A stretch of DNA of 64,000 nucleotides from Comamonadaceae bacterium. GTDB taxonomy: Bacteria > Pseudomonadota > Gammaproteobacteria > Burkholderiales > Burkholderiaceae_C. Where the stretch lies: NCBI GenBank assembly GCA_947455145.1, contig CANGME010000009.1, positions 1 through 64,000 on the forward strand, written 5' to 3'. This document shows, in pieces, positions 29,930 to 38,981 of the stretch. Position numbers and translations under genes: made by a program. The first letter of the stretch is position 1; every line of letters starts with the position of its first letter. Below the pieces are notes generated by a model that worked only from the letters and a program-made list of their open reading frames with translations, ran no database searches and was not told where the DNA came from.

Positions 29930-30820
29930 TCACAAACGCGCAGTCATCAGAACCCAGCCTTCTTGCGTCTGTGCAACGCTCAACTGACAATAGGGCGCGT
30001 AGGCTTGAATCAGCTCGTCCGTCTGGCGCTCCAAAATACCGGCCAGCACCAAGGAACCCCCGGCTGCCACACGGGCGCAAAGCAGCGGCGCGAGGACCTT
30101 AAGAGGTGTGGCCAGGATATTGGCCAGCACCGTCTGGTACTGGCCGTTGACTTGATCAGGCAACCCTGCATGGAGCTTGACTTGATTGGCATCCGCATTG
30201 AGCACCGTAGCGCTAACGGCAGCTTCGTCAATGTCAACCGCATCAATATCGTTGGCGCCGTACTTGGCGGCACCAATGGCCAGAATGCCTGACCCACAAC
30301 CGTAATCCAACACCCGACCCAAGCCACCGCCCTGCCCGGCATGCTGTGCAATCCAGCGCAGACACATGCGGGTGGTGGGGTGCGTTCCCGTACCAAACGC
30401 CAAACCTGGATCCAAACGGATGATGATTTTGGCTTGGGGGGGCGGCTCATGCCAGGTCGGTACGATCCAGAAGTCAGGCGTGATTTCGACAGGGGCGAAC
30501 TGCGATTGCGTCAAACGCACCCAGTCTTGTTCGGGCACGTCATGGATGCCCAGCATGTGGCAGTTCTCAAAAAAATCTTGCGCCTGTAATAAGGCCGCTG
30601 CATCCTTGGCTGCGGCCTCATCCGGAAACAGCGCGAGCACGCGGGAGCGCTGCCAACCATCTTGCGGGGGCGGCATGCCGGGCTCGCCAAACAGGGCTTG
30701 CTCAGCCTCAGTATGGGCGTCTGCGTCTTCAACACTGACGCTCAGTGCGTCAAGCGCGTCGAGTGCGTCGCTCAAGGCCTCCACGCGGTCTTGGGGGCAT
30801 AACAGACGGAGTTCGATCAT
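29930..30820 (-). CDS. prmA: Ribosomal protein L11 methyltransferase
   Basis: A 296-residue SAM-dependent enzyme that trimethylates lysines and the N-terminus of ribosomal protein L11. An N-terminal substrate-recognition domain precedes the Rossmann domain with motif [20 protein letters not shown], the acidic VDIDEAAV loop and the NILATPL motif. Its ATG overlaps the accC stop by 4 bp, indicating translational coupling; accC-prmA adjacency is common in proteobacteria. Confidence 0.95.
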   Translation of the reverse strand: MIELRLLCPQDRVEALSDALDALDALSVSVEDADAHTEAEQALFGEPGMPPPQDGWQRSRVLALFPDEAAAKDAAALLQAQDFFENCHMLGIHDVPEQDWVRLTQSQFAPVEITPDFWIVPTWHEPPPQAKIIIRLDPGLAFGTGTHPTTRMCLRWIAQHAGQGGGLGRVLDYGCGSGILAIGAAKYGANDIDAVDIDEAAVSATVLNADANQVKLHAGLPDQVNGQYQTVLANILATPLKVLAPLLCARVAAGGSLVLAGILERQTDELIQAYAPYCQLSVAQTQEGWVLMTARL

Positions 30821-32166
30821 CGCTTATGTTGCTCCAGCCAAGACTCTAGGTAATGGATATTGGTTCCACCCAACATGAATTTAGCGTCCACCATCAATTC
30901 ACGGTGCAGGGGAATATTGGTGTTAATGCCTTCCACCAGGGTTTCAGCCAAAGCCGTGCGCATGCGGGCCATGGCTTGTTCACGCGTATCGCCATGCACA
31001 ATGATCTTTCCGATCATGGAGTCGTAATTGGGCGGCACAAAGTAGTTGGTATAGACATGCGAATCCACCCGAACTCCCGGGCCACCCGGGGCGTGCCACA
31101 TCGTGATGCGACCGGGTGAAGGCGTGAACTTGTAGGCATCCTCGGCATTGATCCGGCACTCAATAGAGTGGCCACTGATTTGAATTTGTTTCTGGGTAAA
31201 GGGCAGTTTCTCACCGGCTGCCACCATGATTTGCGTCTTCACGATGTCCACACCCGTAATCCACTCCGTCACCGGGTGCTCCACCTGAACACGGGTGTTC
31301 ATTTCAATAAAGTAGAACTCCCCGTTTTCAAAGAGAAACTCAAACGTACCGGCTCCTCGATAGCCAATTTTTTTACAAGCCGCCACACAACGTTCGCCAA
31401 TTTTTTCAATCAACTTGCGAGGAATGCCGGGCGCAGGTGCTTCCTCCAGAATTTTTTGATGCCGTCGCTGCATCGAGCAGTCACGCTCACCCAGATAGAC
31501 CGCATTCTTATGCTTGTCGGCGAGAATCTGAATCTCAATGTGGCGCGGATTTTGAAGGTACTTCTCCATATACACCGCAGGGTTGCTGAAGGCGGCACCC
31601 GCCTCAGCCTTGGTCATCTGCACAGCGTTGATCAACGCCGCCTCGGTATGCACCACACGCATGCCACGTCCACCACCACCGCCCGCTGCTTTGATGATGA
31701 CGGGGTAACCGATCCTCTTGGCAATGCTTCGGATCTGCACGGCATCGTCCGGCAATTCACCCTCAGAGCCTGGCACGCAGGGCACACCGGCCTTGATCAT
31801 GGCCTGCTTGGCGGACACTTTGTCCCCCATGATTCGGATGGACTCGGGCGTGGGGCCAATGAACTGAAAGCCGCTTTGCTCCACGCGTTCGGCAAAGTTC
31901 GCGTTTTCACTCAAGAAACCATAGCCTGGGTGGATGGCCTCAGCATCCGTTACTTCAGCAGCTGAGATTAAGGCGGGCATATTGAGGTAGCTCAGCGCCG
32001 AGGCTGCTGGACCAATACACACCGACTCTTCGGCCAACTTCACGTATTTGGCGTCCCGATCAGCCTCTGAATAGACCATGACGGCCTTGATACCCAGCTC
32101 GCGGCAAGCGCGCTGAATACGCAGGGCGATTTCGCCACGATTGGCGACCAGAATTTTTTTAAACAT
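30817..32166 (-). CDS. accC: Acetyl-CoA carboxylase biotin carboxylase subunit
   Basis: A 449-residue ATP-grasp enzyme that carboxylates the biotin on AccB, the first half-reaction of malonyl-CoA formation for fatty acid synthesis. It starts with [22 protein letters not shown], and has the glycine-rich ATP loop [11 protein letters not shown], the [12 protein letters not shown] segment and [14 protein letters not shown] with the metal and bicarbonate residues. It follows accB by 21 nt and overlaps prmA by 4 bp. Confidence 0.97.
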   Translation of the reverse strand: MFKKILVANRGEIALRIQRACRELGIKAVMVYSEADRDAKYVKLAEESVCIGPAASALSYLNMPALISAAEVTDAEAIHPGYGFLSENANFAERVEQSGFQFIGPTPESIRIMGDKVSAKQAMIKAGVPCVPGSEGELPDDAVQIRSIAKRIGYPVIIKAAGGGGGRGMRVVHTEAALINAVQMTKAEAGAAFSNPAVYMEKYLQNPRHIEIQILADKHKNAVYLGERDCSMQRRHQKILEEAPAPGIPRKLIEKIGERCVAACKKIGYRGAGTFEFLFENGEFYFIEMNTRVQVEHPVTEWITGVDIVKTQIMVAAGEKLPFTQKQIQISGHSIECRINAEDAYKFTPSPGRITMWHAPGGPGVRVDSHVYTNYFVPPNYDSMIGKIIVHGDTREQAMARMRTALAETLVEGINTNIPLHRELMVDAKFMLGGTNIHYLESWLEQHKR

Positions 32167-32187
32167 AGATAAGCGTGCCTGCCAGAC

Positions 32188-32637
32188 TTATTCGATCAAG
32201 TACAAAGGCTGGCCGTATTCGACGGCCTGTCCGTTATCGCAAAGAATTTTCTTCACCGTACCCGACTTGTCGGATTCGATTTCATTGAGGATTTTCATCG
32301 CCTCAATGATGCACAGGGTTTCACCTTGCTTGATCGTGTCACCCACTTCGACAAAAGGCTTAGCGCCCGGAGAGGCCGAACGGTAAAAAGTGCCCACCAT
32401 CGGGGACTTCACAGCGTGATCAACTTCTGGCTCAAGCGCAGAAACCGCTTCTGTCGCTGCCGCAACGGGCACTGAAACTGGCGCAGGCATTGCAGCCATC
32501 GGCGCAGCATAAGCCTGCACCATAGCGCCATTGCCTTTGACAATGCGGACCTTGCCCTCAGCCTCGGTAATTTCAAGCTCAGTGACATTCGATTCGGACA
32601 CCAAATCGATCAGAGTTTTCAGTTTTCGCAAATCCAT
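32188..32637 (-). CDS. accB: Biotin carboxyl carrier protein of acetyl-CoA carboxylase
   Basis: A 149-residue carrier protein. An N-terminal dimerising segment is followed by an Ala/Pro-rich linker (about residues 40-65) and the biotinyl domain, with the biotin Lys at 115 in EAMKI; the usual motif is EAMKM, so Met is replaced by Ile after the Lys, a mild change. It is first in the run accB-accC-prmA-DUF3426-pfkB, with its own promoter just upstream and GGAG before the ATG. In other bacteria AccB represses its own operon. Confidence 0.96.
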   Translation of the reverse strand: MDLRKLKTLIDLVSESNVTELEITEAEGKVRIVKGNGAMVQAYAAPMAAMPAPVSVPVAAATEAVSALEPEVDHAVKSPMVGTFYRSASPGAKPFVEVGDTIKQGETLCIIEAMKILNEIESDKSGTVKKILCDNGQAVEYGQPLYLIE

Positions 32638-32670
32638 GGGAACTCCAACATCTTCTTGAAAAATTACTGT

Positions 32671-32699
32671 AATTTAGAACAAAGTTAAGTAATTTTCAA
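32671..32699 (-). promoter_or_regulatory. Promoter of the accBC operon
   Basis: On the minus strand TTGAAA (32699-32694) is separated by 17 bp from TAAATT (32676-32671), about 40 nt before accB. Short TTACNNTAA-type dyads overlap this AT-rich patch and may bind a regulator. Confidence 0.6.
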
Positions 32700-32773
32700 T
32701 TATTTACACCATCAACCAAATTGCAAGTTGAGCGATATCTTGAGCCCGAACCAGAGTGGACGGGCCGACGCCT

Positions 32774-33319
32774 CTACTTTAACCCATGCCACCGCGTTAG
32801 GTCTTGCTGCGAAACTTTGCCAATTTTTCGGTCCAACATCCCACCATTGGCACCCAACACCACAGTAAAGGGCAACCCCCCGCCCAGATTGCCCATGGAT
32901 TTACTTAAAGAAATGCCCGCCATACCAGCCAAGGCCATCGGGAATCCGAGCGATTGACGCGAGAGAAACGTCTGAACCGGCTCCAAACGATCAACAGCCA
33001 ATCCAACAACTTGCCAACCGTTAGCCTTATTTTGCCGATAAAAAGAATCCAATAAAGGAAGTTCTTCAACGCAAGGCGGACACCAGGTAGCCCAAAAGTT
33101 AATAAGCAAGGGGCGTCCGCGAAAGGTCGATAGTGACAACTGTGCGCCCTCAGGCGTCTCGAAGGACATCCCCCACAAAGCAGCCAAAGCGGTCTCATCC
33201 ACTGCATTCAGGTCGAACTTGCGCAGTGCCAGCCCTGCACCACCGAGACCTGCAAGTGCTGCTACGCCGCCGTAAAGCCAACGACGGCGATTTAAGTTTG
33301 ATTTTTTGATATCGCCCAT
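32774..33319 (-). CDS. TlpA-like thiol:disulfide oxidoreductase
   Basis: A 181-residue thioredoxin-fold protein held in the membrane by an N-terminal segment (about residues 13-29), with the catalytic domain in the periplasm. The active site is WCPPC in ATWCPPCVEELP. Such proteins reduce specific disulfides, for example in cytochrome c maturation. The NRRRW start of the signal resembles a weak Tat motif, but a plain membrane anchor is more likely. It follows an uncharacterised gene by 7 nt. Confidence 0.88.
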   Translation of the reverse strand: MGDIKKSNLNRRRWLYGGVAALAGLGGAGLALRKFDLNAVDETALAALWGMSFETPEGAQLSLSTFRGRPLLINFWATWCPPCVEELPLLDSFYRQNKANGWQVVGLAVDRLEPVQTFLSRQSLGFPMALAGMAGISLSKSMGNLGGGLPFTVVLGANGGMLDRKIGKVSQQDLTRWHGLK

Positions 33320-33326
33320 GAATCAA

Positions 33327-33920
33327 TCAATTATCTTTAAAAGTTGACAATAGTAGTCGTACAGCCGCCAAGTCACCGCGTGGCGATCTATTTTTGGCAT
33401 CTTTCCTCAATGCGCCGCGCACTGCATCCCGATCATTCACCAGCAAATGAAGGCCCACAAAAATCCCCAACGGCTGGCACATGGCATGAATGCCCAGCAC
33501 GTCCACTGAATCACCATGAAGCCCCCGCGCTGTGCGTGGCTGGTAACGCACGCCCTGATCAATCAGCTTGATCTCAAGCGACTTCTCATCATCGCAAAAC
33601 AATTGCAGGTAAATATCTGACAACTTGGTAGCCGTGCCATGCCACACCGCGCCGCTCAAATGCGGTCGAAATTCGGCCAGGCGCTCCATCCAGACCAAAG
33701 CCAGTCGGCGCAAGGCCAGTAGCTCGGCGGGTTGAGTGTCTGCGCAAAACAAGTCCAGGTACTCGCGCACCGCCGCTTCCAGCTCGTCGTTGTCAGGCAA
33801 GGGAGTTGTGCGCTCGGGCAATTTGAGTTGTCGCACAGCACGGCGCTTGGCCGGGCCATATTCCAGCCCTTCTTCCACCACCAACTGGGCAGCGGTTGCG
33901 GCAATGTCTTGCGTGCTCAT
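33327..33920 (-). CDS. Conserved hypothetical protein beside mpl
   Basis: A 197-residue soluble protein I cannot assign. There are no membrane segments. One stretch (WHGTATKLSDIYLQLFCDDEKSLEIKL is its span, about residues 93-119) has a faint likeness to nucleotidyltransferase cores, a Gly/Thr start and an SDI pair, but without the full catalytic acid pattern. It is divergent from mpl by 32 bp and close in front of the tlpA-like gene. Real coding is supported by length, tight spacing and codon use like its neighbours. Confidence 0.65.
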   Translation of the reverse strand: MSTQDIAATAAQLVVEEGLEYGPAKRRAVRQLKLPERTTPLPDNDELEAAVREYLDLFCADTQPAELLALRRLALVWMERLAEFRPHLSGAVWHGTATKLSDIYLQLFCDDEKSLEIKLIDQGVRYQPRTARGLHGDSVDVLGIHAMCQPLGIFVGLHLLVNDRDAVRGALRKDAKNRSPRGDLAAVRLLLSTFKDN

Positions 33921-33952
33921 GACCGCTATTGTGCACCGCCTAAAATCGGCTG

Positions 33953-35356
33953 ATGCACATTCATATTCTCGGTATTTGCGGCACGTTCATGGGGGGCTTA
34001 GCGGCCTTGGCGCGCGAAGCGGGCCACCGCGTCACGGGTTGTGACGCGGGTGTGTACCCGCCCATGAGCGATCAACTCCGCGCCTTGGGCATTGACTTGG
34101 TAGAGGGCTTTGGCGCTGAACAGATGGCGCTCAAGCCCGATATGTACGTCGTTGGCAACGTGGTCAGCCGCGCTCGCCTGCCCGACGGCACACCCAAATT
34201 CCCGCTGATGGAAGCCATTCTTGACGCAGGCTCGCCCTACACCAGCGGCCCGCAGTGGCTGGCTGAGCATGTGCTACAGGGCCGCCACGTGCTGGCCGTG
34301 GCAGGTACGCACGGCAAAACCACCACCACCGCCATGCTGACCTGGATACTGGAGTGTGCCGGGCTACAGCCGGGTTTTCTTGTTGGCGGTGTGCCTATGA
34401 ATTTTGAGGTTTCAGCTCGTCTCGGAAACCAAAAATGCTTCGTTATTGAAGCCGACGAATACGACACGGCTTTTTTTGACAAGCGCAGCAAGTTCGTTCA
34501 CTACCGGCCCCGTACGGCGATTTTGAACAATCTTGAATTCGATCACGCGGACATTTTTGACAACCTGGCCGCCATTGAACGCCAGTTTCACCACTTGGTG
34601 CGCACCGTGCCGAGCACAGGCAGAGTAGTGGTCAACGGGCTGGAAGAAAGCCTCACCCGCGTGCTGGCCCAAGGCTGCTGGAGCGAGGTGCGCAGCTTTG
34701 GCGCGGCGGTCAATGACTTCACTGCGGTGGGTGAGCCCCATGATTTTGAAGTCCTCTACCAAGGAAAATCAGTCGCCAGCCTTAAGTGGGCACTCACAGG
34801 CGTTCATAACCAGTTGAATGCGCTGGCCGCTATCGCGGCGGCTGAGCATGTCGGTGTTTTGCCCAGTCTGGCCGCCCGCGCCTTGGCTGAGTTTCAAAAC
34901 GTCAAGCGCCGCATGGAGGTGCGCGGCACAGTCGCGCTGCCCGGTGGCGAGATCACCGTATACGACGACTTTGCCCACCACCCCACGGCCATCCGCACCA
35001 CGCTGGATGGCCTGCGCCGCAAAGTCGGGCCAACGCAGCGCATCCTGGCCATTTTCGAGCCGCGCAGCAACACCATGAAGCTGGGCACCATGAAAGCCCA
35101 GTTACCCTGGAGCCTGGAGCAGGCCGACCTGGCGTTTTGCCACACTGGTGGACTGGACTGGGATGCCCGCGACGCGCTAACCCCCATGGGGGAGCGCGCT
35201 CAGGTGGCTTCCAGCATTGACGAACTGGTCGCCCAGGTGGCGCGCCTAGTTCAACCCGGCGACCACCTTGTGTGCATGAGCAATGGCGGGTTTGGCGGCG
35301 TTCACCTCAAACTATTGCAAGCGCTGAACGCGCTTAAAGCGCCCGCCGCGCCTTGA
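33953..35356 (+). CDS. mpl: UDP-N-acetylmuramate:L-Ala-gamma-D-Glu-meso-DAP ligase Mpl
   Basis: A 467-residue Mur-ligase family enzyme that attaches recycled murein tripeptide to UDP-MurNAc in the cytoplasm. The N-terminus HIHILGICGTFMGG is diagnostic for Mpl, Walker A is GTHGKTTTTAML, and the C-terminal domain has DDFAHHPTAI. It belongs functionally with AmpD (22.1 kb), which frees the tripeptide that Mpl re-uses. Its last 23 bp overlap the end of the convergent aroG gene. Confidence 0.95.
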   Translation: MHIHILGICGTFMGGLAALAREAGHRVTGCDAGVYPPMSDQLRALGIDLVEGFGAEQMALKPDMYVVGNVVSRARLPDGTPKFPLMEAILDAGSPYTSGPQWLAEHVLQGRHVLAVAGTHGKTTTTAMLTWILECAGLQPGFLVGGVPMNFEVSARLGNQKCFVIEADEYDTAFFDKRSKFVHYRPRTAILNNLEFDHADIFDNLAAIERQFHHLVRTVPSTGRVVVNGLEESLTRVLAQGCWSEVRSFGAAVNDFTAVGEPHDFEVLYQGKSVASLKWALTGVHNQLNALAAIAAAEHVGVLPSLAARALAEFQNVKRRMEVRGTVALPGGEITVYDDFAHHPTAIRTTLDGLRRKVGPTQRILAIFEPRSNTMKLGTMKAQLPWSLEQADLAFCHTGGLDWDARDALTPMGERAQVASSIDELVAQVARLVQPGDHLVCMSNGGFGGVHLKLLQALNALKAPAAP

Positions 35357-36467
35357 CGGCATCCGACAGGTTTTGCAACACGTCCAACGACACGTCCCAG
35401 CCCAAGCAGCCATCGGTGATGCTTTTGCCATAGATGAGTTGCGTCGGGTCGTCTTTGCCCGGTGTGAACTTCTGGGTTCCGCTTTGCAAATGACTCTCCA
35501 CCATCACACCAAACACGCTGCGTGAGCCGCCCGCGATCTGCGTCGCGATGTCACGCGCCACCTCTTGCTGCTTCTCAAACTGTTTAGAGCTGTTGGCGTG
35601 GCTGCAATCCACCATCAGGCTGGCGGGCAGCTTGGCCGCTGTCAAATCCTTGCAGGCATCGGCCACACTGGCCGCATCAAAGTTGGGCAGCTTGCCGCCG
35701 CGCAGGATGACGTGGCAGTCTTTGTTGCCAGTGGTCTGCACAATCGCCACCTGGCCGTTCTTGTGCACTGACAAAAAGTGATGGCCCCCGGCTGCAGCCT
35801 GGATCGCATCGGTCGCAATTTTGATGTTGCCATCCGTCCCATTTTTGAAGCCGATGGGTGCCGAAATACCCGAGGCCAGCTCACGGTGCACTTGGCTCTC
35901 CGTCGTGCGTGCGCCAATCGCACCCCATGAGATCAGATCGCCGATGTACTGCGGCGAGATCACGTCCAAAAACTCGCTGCCTGCGGGCAAGCCCAGACGG
36001 TTGATCTCGATCAGCAACTGGCGTGCGATGCGCAGACCTTCGTCAATGCGGCAGGTTTCGTCCAGGTAGGGGTCGTTGATCAGGCCCTTCCAGCCCACCG
36101 TGGTGCGGGGCTTCTCAAAGTACACGCGCATCACGATCTCCAGCGTATCGGCGTACTTGAGGCGTTGCTCTTTCAGGCGACGAGCGTAGTCAATGGCGGC
36201 TGCGGGATCATGGATCGAGCACGGGCCAATGATGACCAGCAAGCGATCGTCCCGGCCTGCCATGATGTCTTGAATGGTGTGGCGGGTACGGGAGATCAAG
36301 CCCTCGACCGGCGTGCCACGGATGGGGAAAAAGCGAATCAAATGCTCAGGCGGTGGCAGCACAGTGATGTCCTTGATGCGTTCGTCGTCGGTCTGGCTGG
36401 TGCGGTCGGTTGGCTGCGTACCCGGTGGGTACCAGGCTTCGGCAGTCGGGGTCGTTTGGGCATTCAT
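35334..36467 (-). CDS. aroG: 3-deoxy-7-phosphoheptulonate (DAHP) synthase, class I
   Basis: A 377-residue enzyme joining erythrose-4-phosphate and PEP, the entry step to aromatic amino acids. Key segments are IGPCSIHD, the PEP-binding VYFEKPRTTVGWKG, SHANSSKQ and the late SITDGCLGWD. It is an AroF/G/H type; which amino acid inhibits it cannot be settled, though the Phe/Tyr-rich leader upstream points to those. AAGGAG lies 8 nt before the ATG. It lies behind pgi, with the leader peptide and attenuator in between, so it is probably separately controlled. Confidence 0.96.
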   Translation of the reverse strand: MNAQTTPTAEAWYPPGTQPTDRTSQTDDERIKDITVLPPPEHLIRFFPIRGTPVEGLISRTRHTIQDIMAGRDDRLLVIIGPCSIHDPAAAIDYARRLKEQRLKYADTLEIVMRVYFEKPRTTVGWKGLINDPYLDETCRIDEGLRIARQLLIEINRLGLPAGSEFLDVISPQYIGDLISWGAIGARTTESQVHRELASGISAPIGFKNGTDGNIKIATDAIQAAAGGHHFLSVHKNGQVAIVQTTGNKDCHVILRGGKLPNFDAASVADACKDLTAAKLPASLMVDCSHANSSKQFEKQQEVARDIATQIAGGSRSVFGVMVESHLQSGTQKFTPGKDDPTQLIYGKSITDGCLGWDVSLDVLQNLSDAVKARRAL

Positions 36468-36507
36468 CGTGAGGCTCCTTTGAAATAAAACGAAAAAATC
36501 GGGCTAT

Positions 36508-36540
36508 AAAAAAACCGCCGGGCTTGTGGCTCCGGCGGTT
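36508..36540 (-). terminator. Attenuator terminator in the aroG leader
   Basis: On the minus strand CCGCCGG (36538-36532) pairs with CCGGCGG (36521-36515) across a 10-nt loop, followed by seven T, 41 nt before aroG. The 5' arm can instead pair with an identical upstream CCGGCGG at 36586-36580, inside the leader-peptide frame, extended by CGAG with CTCG, so an antiterminator is possible. Confidence 0.85.
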
Positions 36541-36560
36541 TCGAGGGGGTGTTGGTGGGT

Positions 36561-36632
36561 CTACACGCTGTCCTCTCGTCCGCCGGGGACAGAGAAGCTA
36601 AAGTAAAAATAAAAGGCGTTGCGGACTTGCAT
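36561..36632 (-). CDS. Phe/Tyr-rich leader peptide of aroG
   Basis: A 23-codon frame (MQVRNAFYFYFSFSVPGG is its first 18 residues) with four Phe and two Tyr within seven codons. It ends 20 nt before the terminator 5' arm, in the place expected for a ribosome-mediated attenuator. A 1:2 type hairpin (GGACAG/CTGTCC, 36587-36592 and 36568-36573) and the antiterminator both overlap its 3' half. No Shine-Dalgarno is visible. A weak promoter (TACATT at 36646-36641 with CTGAGC 17 bp upstream) would start the RNA about 2 nt before the ATG, so it may be leaderless. Confidence 0.75.
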   Translation of the reverse strand: MQVRNAFYFYFSFSVPGGREDSV

Positions 36633-36712
36633 AGGAAGTGAATGTAGCACGAGTTGATGACCTGCTCAGTTTTTGTCTCGCTGCTGTCTCGTTGCTTCTG
36701 CCGCCGCTTTTC

Positions 36713-38296
36713 TTAAGCCTCCATGTCCTTGGCCATTTTTTTGCCCAACTCCACTCCCCATTGGTCATAGGCATGAATACCCCAAATGGCCGCCTGGCAA
36801 AACACCTTGTGCTCGTACAAAGCCATCAAAGCGCCCATGCTGCGTGGCGTCAGGGCATCCACCCAGATCGTGGTGCTGGGTACGTTGCCGGGGTAGCTAC
36901 GGTGCGGGGCCAAGCGTTGCACCTCAGCCTCATCCACACCGCTGTCGCGCAATGCTTGCACCGTTTCCTCTGGGCTGCGCCCAATAGCCAAGGCCTGGGC
37001 CTGGGCCTGCATATTGAGCAAGACCACGCGGTGGTGTTCGGCGGCAAAGGGCAAAGGGCTGCGCTCGGTGCGCAGGCCAATGAAGTCCATGGGCACTAAG
37101 TGCTGGCCTTGGTGGATGAGCTGAAAGTAGGCATGCTGGCCGTCAATGCCCAAGCCACCCCACAGCACCGGGGCGGTGGCCACCTCCACGGGGCTGCCGT
37201 CGATGTGCGTGCGCTTGCCGTTGGACTCCATGTCCATCTGCTGCAAGAAGGACGCGAACTTGCCCAGGGGCGAAGCGTAGGGCGCAATATTGTGCGTGGT
37301 CGCACCCAAAAAATTGCGGTTCCACACACCCAGCAAGGCCATCAGCAGCGGCAGGTTTTGGTCTTTCGGGGCCGACATGAAATGCTCGTCCATGGCTCGT
37401 GCGCCCAGCAGCATGTCTTGAAACGCAAAAGCCCCAATCGAGATGGCCAGGGGCAGTCCGATGGCCGACCACACTGAATAACGTCCCCCCACCCAGTCCC
37501 AAAATCCAAAGGTGTGTTCCGGCGAGAAGCCTTGTGCTTGCGAGATTTGTGGATTGGCCGTGACCGCAATCAAGTGCTGATGCAGTTGTCCCTCGGGGCA
37601 ACCCGCGTCCAGCAGCCAGCGCTTGGCCGAGGTGGCCAAGGTCATGGTTTCTTGCGTGGTGAAGGTCTTGCTTTGCACCACAAACGCGGTACGGGCGGGG
37701 TTCAGCGTGGCCAAGGTGGTGTACAGACTCCAGGCATCCACGTTAGACACGTAGTGCACACGCACTTTGTTTTTATAGCTCTCACGCGTCAAATGGCTCA
37801 GGGCTTCGGTCGTCATGCGCGGGCCCAAGTCAGATCCGCCAATGCCCAGGTTCACCACATCGGTGATGGATTCACCGGCATGCCCTTTGAGCTGGCCTTC
37901 ACGTACCTTCTCTGCAAACATGCACACGCGCAACAGCTCGTCGCCAACCTGCTTGGAGATGCTTTGCCCCCACGGCGGATTGGGCACATGGCTACCGCGC
38001 AAGGCCACGTGCAAAACGGCACGCTCTTCGGTGGCGTTGATGGCGTCACCGCGAAACATGGCTTCAGCCTGCGCCATGACCTGGGACTCATCGGCCAGCG
38101 CCAGCAGTTGCTGCAAGACCTCCGTCGTCACACGTTGGCGAGAATAATCAATGCTGATGCCAGCACCACTGACTTGCCATTGGTCGATTCGCTTGGGGTC
38201 TTTGAGCAATTCACGCAAATGCGGTTGCGCGCTTTGAGACAAGACCTGGAGCGCTTTCCAAGCCTCGCGATGTTGGGGTTTGACGAAGGGTTTCAT
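36713..38296 (-). CDS. pgi: Glucose-6-phosphate isomerase
   Basis: A 527-residue cytoplasmic enzyme interconverting glucose-6- and fructose-6-phosphate. The motif GIGGSDLGPRM, the GQHAYFQLIHQG segment with the active-site His, and the C-terminal YEHKVFCQAAIWGIHAYDQWGVELGK with the catalytic Lys are clear. In the GEPGTNGQH signature known from E. coli, the Glu is Gly here (WGGLGIDGQH). It lies 3 nt behind eda, last in zwf-pgl-edd-eda-pgi. The pathway logic is recycling fructose-6-phosphate back to glucose-6-phosphate for the Entner-Doudoroff route. Confidence 0.95.
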   Translation of the reverse strand: MKPFVKPQHREAWKALQVLSQSAQPHLRELLKDPKRIDQWQVSGAGISIDYSRQRVTTEVLQQLLALADESQVMAQAEAMFRGDAINATEERAVLHVALRGSHVPNPPWGQSISKQVGDELLRVCMFAEKVREGQLKGHAGESITDVVNLGIGGSDLGPRMTTEALSHLTRESYKNKVRVHYVSNVDAWSLYTTLATLNPARTAFVVQSKTFTTQETMTLATSAKRWLLDAGCPEGQLHQHLIAVTANPQISQAQGFSPEHTFGFWDWVGGRYSVWSAIGLPLAISIGAFAFQDMLLGARAMDEHFMSAPKDQNLPLLMALLGVWNRNFLGATTHNIAPYASPLGKFASFLQQMDMESNGKRTHIDGSPVEVATAPVLWGGLGIDGQHAYFQLIHQGQHLVPMDFIGLRTERSPLPFAAEHHRVVLLNMQAQAQALAIGRSPEETVQALRDSGVDEAEVQRLAPHRSYPGNVPSTTIWVDALTPRSMGALMALYEHKVFCQAAIWGIHAYDQWGVELGKKMAKDMEA

Positions 38297-38299
38297 AGC

Positions 38300-38947
38300 T
38301 CAATTATGGTTTGCAATGTCGCTGGCCTCGCGTGCCAGTCGCGTGATTTCTGACCAGTTGCCTTCTTCCAGCACATCCACCGGGGTCAACCAGGAGCCGC
38401 CCACCATAGCGACATTGGGCTGCTTTAAAAACTCGCTCATATTGGCCAGCGAGACCCCTCCTGTGGGGCAAAACTGCATGTCACCCAACGGCCCGCCCAA
38501 GGCCTTGAGCATTGCCAGACCGCCCGCCTGCGCGGCAGGAAATAATTTGACCAATGAGAAGCCGTAGTCGCGCGCGGCCATCACTTCACCTGGCGTCATC
38601 ACCCCTGGCATGAAAGGCATTTGGCTCGCCATGGCAGCCTGCACCAGGGCAGCACTCATGCCGGGTGAGAGCGCAAAGCGCGCGCCTGCCGCCTGAACCT
38701 GCGCCATCTCCTGCGCGCGCGTTACCGTGCCTGCGCCCACATGCATCTGCGGCACGTGCTTGGCCACGAGTTCAATGGCGGGCAGACCGGCTGCATGACG
38801 CAGGGTGATTTCCATCACGTCAATGCCGCCTTCGAGCAAGGCATGCGCCATGGGCACGGCCTGGTTGGGGTGCGTGATGACGATCACGGGCACCACGCGT
38901 GACGTGAACGCGGGGCGGGAGAACGTAGGGTGAGGGACTGGGTTCAT
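38300..38947 (-). CDS. eda: 2-dehydro-3-deoxy-phosphogluconate (KDPG) aldolase
   Basis: A 215-residue class I aldolase splitting KDPG into pyruvate and glyceraldehyde-3-phosphate. Active-site residues are visible: the Glu in VMEITLR, the VGAGTVTRAQEM loop and the Schiff-base Lys in FSLVKLFPA. The ATG at 38947 gives normal length; an in-frame extension upstream overlaps the end of edd and is rejected. It is 34 nt behind edd and 3 nt before pgi. Confidence 0.95.
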   Translation of the reverse strand: MNPVPHPTFSRPAFTSRVVPVIVITHPNQAVPMAHALLEGGIDVMEITLRHAAGLPAIELVAKHVPQMHVGAGTVTRAQEMAQVQAAGARFALSPGMSAALVQAAMASQMPFMPGVMTPGEVMAARDYGFSLVKLFPAAQAGGLAMLKALGGPLGDMQFCPTGGVSLANMSEFLKQPNVAMVGGSWLTPVDVLEEGNWSEITRLAREASDIANHN

Positions 38948-38981
38948 GGCGCTGAATGTGTGAGGGTACAACGATGAGGCA

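Noticed and set aside
35334..35356. Overlap of mpl and aroG as a possible fusion or frameshift
   Set aside because: The genes are convergent and both end with normal C-termini; this is a simple 23-bp tail overlap.
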